From Bacteroidota bacterium (lineage in GTDB: Bacteria; Bacteroidota; Bacteroidia; Chitinophagales; Chitinophagaceae): a stretch of 64,000 nucleotides of DNA. This document shows positions 61,298 through 64,000 of the stretch, in pieces (positions within the stretch are counted from its first letter, which is position 1; each line of letters opens with the position of its first letter). Made by a program: the position numbers and the translations under genes. The stretch covers positions 1 to 64,000 of the forward strand of contig JAFEAE010000011.1 of NCBI GenBank assembly GCA_018266575.1, given 5' to 3'. Below the pieces are notes generated by a model. The model was given only the letters and a program-made list of their open reading frames with translations, had not been told where the DNA came from and searched no databases.

Positions 61298-62575
61298 TTA
61301 TTCCATCGCTTTAATTGTCCTGCCCAGGTCTGATTCGTTGTTGATAGTTCTTGCCACACGCATAAATGCTGTTTTCACGGAATCGTTTTTAGGAATGGAA
61401 GGCGCAATGGAAACCAGGAAATTGCTTTTATCTGCATCAGAAGAAATTTCCCCGGTAGCATTGATGATGCTGATCCATTGCTCATTGGTGGCAATATTTT
61501 TGGTAGTAATATCCCTCAGCATATTTGCTTTGTCAAATTCAGAGCCGGTATGTATCACTGCACTAAGCAATTTGTCAAAACTTGCGCCTGCAGGCAAACC
61601 GGTTTCAATCATTTCGCGGATAAGATTTGCTTTGTCATAATCCGAGCCAAGATGCTGTGTTACATCAATCAGTTTATTAAAATGATCGCCGGATGGTTTT
61701 TCTTTTTCAATCAACGCTTTGAGCAGGTTCGCTTTTTCATAATCGCCCCCGATATAACTTACAGCATCCAATGTTTTATCAAAATTATCTTCCGTAAAAT
61801 TTCTTTTGAAAATAAGTTCTTTCAAAATATTGGCTTTATCATAATCTGATCCGATGGTATTAGCAACATCTACAGTTTGGTTGAACTGTTCCGGGGTTAT
61901 TGGCTGTCTTGCTATATAAGTAAGCGCATTTGCTTTTTCATAATCACTGCCAATCGTTTTCACTGCTTCAAACCAGGCATGCGTGGTGAGCGAATCTACC
62001 AGGTAATTGTAGGGGAATTTCACCAGTAATCTTCCTTTATCATAATCAGAGCCAATTTGCGAACCGATCTTTTTTGCGATCTCTTTTATTTCATATTGAG
62101 AAAGGCTGTCGGTTGCAAGCAGGTATTCCAGGTACAGTCCTTTTACATAATCAGCTTTCATGTTTTGCACTTCATTCAATACTGCTTCGGTGCCGCCTTT
62201 CTTGTACAGGCGTTCCATTCTCCCTCTCGCATCAAACCCGATCTGGATCATATCCTTGATAACATCTGCCATAAATTGTTTGCCATCGGCATCATTCGGA
62301 TTTAGCTTTTTGCCATTATAATCCAAATCATATTTTATTTCGCCATGTTCGCTATTTTCTGCAACCAATTTTTTATTGTTCCGTGTATATTTCAGAAAGC
62401 CATTTGGAGTTATGCTTTTGATCGCTGTTTCATCATCAGTGAATTGAATTTCTCCCTGGTAATTGATGTACAGGTTATCGTCGTTGTTACTAATGATTAT
62501 GCTGTTTCCCCGGTGACATGAAGTAGCGAAGAACAACAATCCGATAGCGGGTATTAAAAATGAAAAGTGTTTCAT
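61298..62575 (-). CDS. Lipoprotein of eight 34-residue repeats
   Basis: 425 residues. The lipobox leader is MKHFSFLIPAIGLLFFATSC. After a strand-rich N-terminal part (about 25-150) come eight repeats of exactly 34 residues, each with a G(S/G)D(Y/F)(D/E)KAN motif: 175, 209, 242, 276, 310, 344, 378 and 412, the last two decayed. The repeats are helical and solenoid-like (VDVANTIGSDYDKANILKEL). Similar repeats, by my recollection, occur in some M56-type and Acidobacteria/Planctomycetes proteins of unknown function. It is the last of a sigma-factor-led gene group. Function unknown. Confidence 0.8.
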   Translation of the reverse strand: MKHFSFLIPAIGLLFFATSCHRGNSIIISNNDDNLYINYQGEIQFTDDETAIKSITPNGFLKYTRNNKKLVAENSEHGEIKYDLDYNGKKLNPNDADGKQFMADVIKDMIQIGFDARGRMERLYKKGGTEAVLNEVQNMKADYVKGLYLEYLLATDSLSQYEIKEIAKKIGSQIGSDYDKGRLLVKFPYNYLVDSLTTHAWFEAVKTIGSDYEKANALTYIARQPITPEQFNQTVDVANTIGSDYDKANILKELIFKRNFTEDNFDKTLDAVSYIGGDYEKANLLKALIEKEKPSGDHFNKLIDVTQHLGSDYDKANLIREMIETGLPAGASFDKLLSAVIHTGSEFDKANMLRDITTKNIATNEQWISIINATGEISSDADKSNFLVSIAPSIPKNDSVKTAFMRVARTINNESDLGRTIKAME

Positions 62576-62603
62576 GAAATAATGGTTATAGAAAATGAAA
62601 GAA

Positions 62604-63038
62604 TTATTTGCCGGTTTTTTTCATATAAAAATAATATCCTAAAAACCCAAGTGCAACACTGAAAGCCATAATGGCTACAGAATGAATGCCGATCGGCAAT
62701 GAAAGGTTGATAGCCGCCAAACCTAAACCGATGCACCCCGAAATAATGAACCATTTCATAGCAACGCCTTTGCTGTCGCGGTTTGTAGGCTGCAAAAATT
62801 GCTCAACAACAGTTTCGGAAACACCTTTGTCTATCATTTTATTTTTCATCCTGCTTTCTAAGAACAATCTTATAATGGATAAAAAAAATGAAGTGAATAG
62901 GAAAAGGCCGATCAGGAAACCGGTAATATGCAGGAAATCACTGTTGAATTCCCGGTCGGGGAACGATTGAAAATTTTGCTGTGCATTTGCTGTAATTGCT
63001 GCGAAAAGGATCAATGCTATAGAGGCTATTTTTTTCAT
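62604..63038 (-). CDS. DUF6249-like membrane protein
   Basis: 144 residues. A signal peptide (MKKIASIALILFAAITANAQQ) or first helix is followed by helices at about 40-60, 90-110 and 115-135. The loop FLESRMKNKMIDKGVSETVVEQFLQPTNRDSKGVAMKWF is typical of the DUF6249 family found next to ECF sigma factors in Bacteroidota. It lies between the anti-sigma-like gene and the repeat lipoprotein on the same strand. Confidence 0.78.
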   Translation of the reverse strand: MKKIASIALILFAAITANAQQNFQSFPDREFNSDFLHITGFLIGLFLFTSFFLSIIRLFLESRMKNKMIDKGVSETVVEQFLQPTNRDSKGVAMKWFIISGCIGLGLAAINLSLPIGIHSVAIMAFSVALGFLGYYFYMKKTGK

Positions 63039-63101
63039 TTGTATATTTTTTTCGGTTTATTTAGTAATGAGACAGCATTCGTATTTTAAAGTTGCAATTG
63101 T

Positions 63102-63575
63102 TTAATAAAAATTTAAATCATCGATCTTGCGTTGATATTTTTTGATCATTTCAATGCTCTGGAATATGAGAATGAGCAACGCTGCTGATAAAAGCATATA
63201 CAAAACAGTTTTTGAAAGACCGGATGAAATATGCAAAAAATATTTCTTGAAGAAATTATTGAGCTCAACCTTATAAAAATAACCTGCAATGCCGATGACG
63301 CCGAGAAAACAGCAGGAAAGGATATATGCAGGAAAATAATTTCTTGTACGTGCCTGCTCTGTTACAGTAAGCTGAGGCAATACCAAGGCTGATACATCAA
63401 AGTCAAAAACCGGTTTCGGTTGTTTTTCAATTTCAGAAAATAACAACTTGTAATTTTCGGCTTTTGCCATGCATTGCTCACAGGAATCTATATGTGCAGT
63501 TATGTGCTTTTCACAAACGGTGTTGTCTAACACAAATTGCTGTATGTCTGCATCAGCAGGATGATTATGTATCAT
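63102..63575 (-). CDS. Anti-sigma factor-like zinc-finger membrane protein
   Basis: 157 residues. The N-terminal part carries HITAHIDSCEQCMAKAENY, an H-x3-C-x2-C zinc site at 28, 32 and 35 as in ZAS-type anti-sigma factors. Two membrane helices (about 81-101 and 117-140) follow, and the C-terminus is basic. Its start overlaps the stop codon of the sigma gene by 4 bases (ATGA), so it is translationally coupled to it and presumably sequesters it. Confidence 0.85.
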   Translation of the reverse strand: MIHNHPADADIQQFVLDNTVCEKHITAHIDSCEQCMAKAENYKLLFSEIEKQPKPVFDFDVSALVLPQLTVTEQARTRNYFPAYILSCCFLGVIGIAGYFYKVELNNFFKKYFLHISSGLSKTVLYMLLSAALLILIFQSIEMIKKYQRKIDDLNFY

Positions 63576-64000
63576 AACTCCTCTTTTTTATATTGCTTTA
63601 ATAAATTTTCTTTCAGTGCTTTTCGTGCACGGAACAAATAACTTTTTACAGTGCCTTCCGGCAATTCCGTGACCCGTGCAATTTCTTCATAACTCAATTC
63701 TTCATTGTGGTATAGTGTTATTAATGTTTTTTGAATAGGCGGAAGGTTTTCGATCTCAGTACGCAATATGCCGGTAAGTTCTTTTTTAGAAATTTCATTT
63801 TCCACTTCATCATGCAAAGGATTGGTGCTTATGACTTCTAAAAATTCTTCATCATTTTTATCAGGATATTTATTATCGGGGAAGACGAGCTTTTTCTTTT
63901 GCAGGTAATTCAGGCAGGTGTTATATGCTATCTGCGCTATCCATGTCGAAAGCTTCGACTGGAACCGGAAACCGGAAAGCTTCGCATAAGCCTTCAGGTA
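63572..64000 (-). CDS. ECF sigma factor, 5' part outside window
   Basis: The frame is open through the window's right end, giving the last 142 residues of a sigma factor. Region 2 is present from YLKAYAKLSGFRFQSKLSTWIAQIAYNTCLNYL onward; region 4 is LRTEIENLPPIQKTLITLYHNEELSYEEIARVTELPEGTVKSYLFRARKALKENL. The true start lies beyond 64000. The ATGA overlap links it to the anti-sigma-like gene. Confidence 0.9.
   Translation of the reverse strand, partial: YLKAYAKLSGFRFQSKLSTWIAQIAYNTCLNYLQKKKLVFPDNKYPDKNDEEFLEVISTNPLHDEVENEISKKELTGILRTEIENLPPIQKTLITLYHNEELSYEEIARVTELPEGTVKSYLFRARKALKENLLKQYKKEEL

Noticed and set aside
1..64000. tRNA, rRNA, CRISPR or prophage signals
   Set aside because: I searched the intergenic spaces by eye and found no cloverleaf, rRNA stretch, regularly spaced direct repeats or phage genes. 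A dedicated scan would be needed to be certain.

Overview
The window reads as a chromosomal segment of a member of the Bacteroidota, most likely from the Chitinophagaceae. The case rests on a type IX secretion sorting tail on a metallopeptidase, DUF4421, DUF1080 and FtsX/MacB-like proteins, several small outer-membrane beta-barrels, ParE/ParC encoded close together, an AT-rich base composition, and -7 promoter elements of the form TAnnTTTG with little sign of Shine-Dalgarno sequences. I see no rRNA, tRNA, CRISPR array, intact insertion sequence or prophage. Layout: 1-8.1 kb carries a heptamer tandem repeat, an ABC-type permease, a secreted hypothetical protein, a 1050-residue M43 peptidase with a sorting tail, and a 57-residue membrane protein. 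8.2-18 kb carries a DUF1080 hydrolase, the CbpM/CbpA chaperone pair, an ECF sigma factor with a membrane partner, two DinB-like proteins, a DUF2167 protein, a sulfide:quinone-reductase-like flavoprotein, a GNAT and a YcxB-like protein. 18.3-26 kb carries rpsA, a FucP-type sugar transporter divergent from a TetR regulator, and a second MFS transporter. 26.2-32.5 kb is a probable operon parE-DUF1835-DUF4260-parC-crp-like. 32.9-42.3 kb carries a double-ATPase ABC protein, a TPR histidine kinase with a NarL-type response regulator, and three related beta-barrel genes. 42.5-55.7 kb carries a polysaccharide flippase, an M1 aminopeptidase, MsrA, MutS2 without an Smr domain, DUF4421, agmatinase and an AdiC-like permease. 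55.9-60.4 kb is an ArsR-SRPBCC-hydrolase-SRPBCC-DHFR-like operon with a clear operator/promoter, followed by an arginine-deiminase/DDAH-like enzyme. 60.6-64 kb carries phosphoglycerate mutase and a sigma/anti-sigma locus with a DUF6249 protein and a lipoprotein built of 34-residue repeats; the sigma gene runs off the right edge. The most distinctive content is between the genes. A dispersed family with the core CATCGTTGCGTCGCA occurs at least seven times, two copies sharing about 150 bp. Other families are GC-rich palindromes (one lies in frame inside rpsA), an inverted pair of CCCC/GGGG palindromes around the end of parE, degenerate GTAAGCGGTGAACAGT-type inverted repeats, and CTNTGCG-type imperfect palindromes. 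Functionally, the window mixes housekeeping genes (rpsA, parC/parE, gpm, mutS2, msrA) with envelope and regulatory modules. Agmatinase, an AdiC-like permease and the arginine-deiminase-like enzyme may together handle arginine or agmatine, but this is inference from family membership and proximity.
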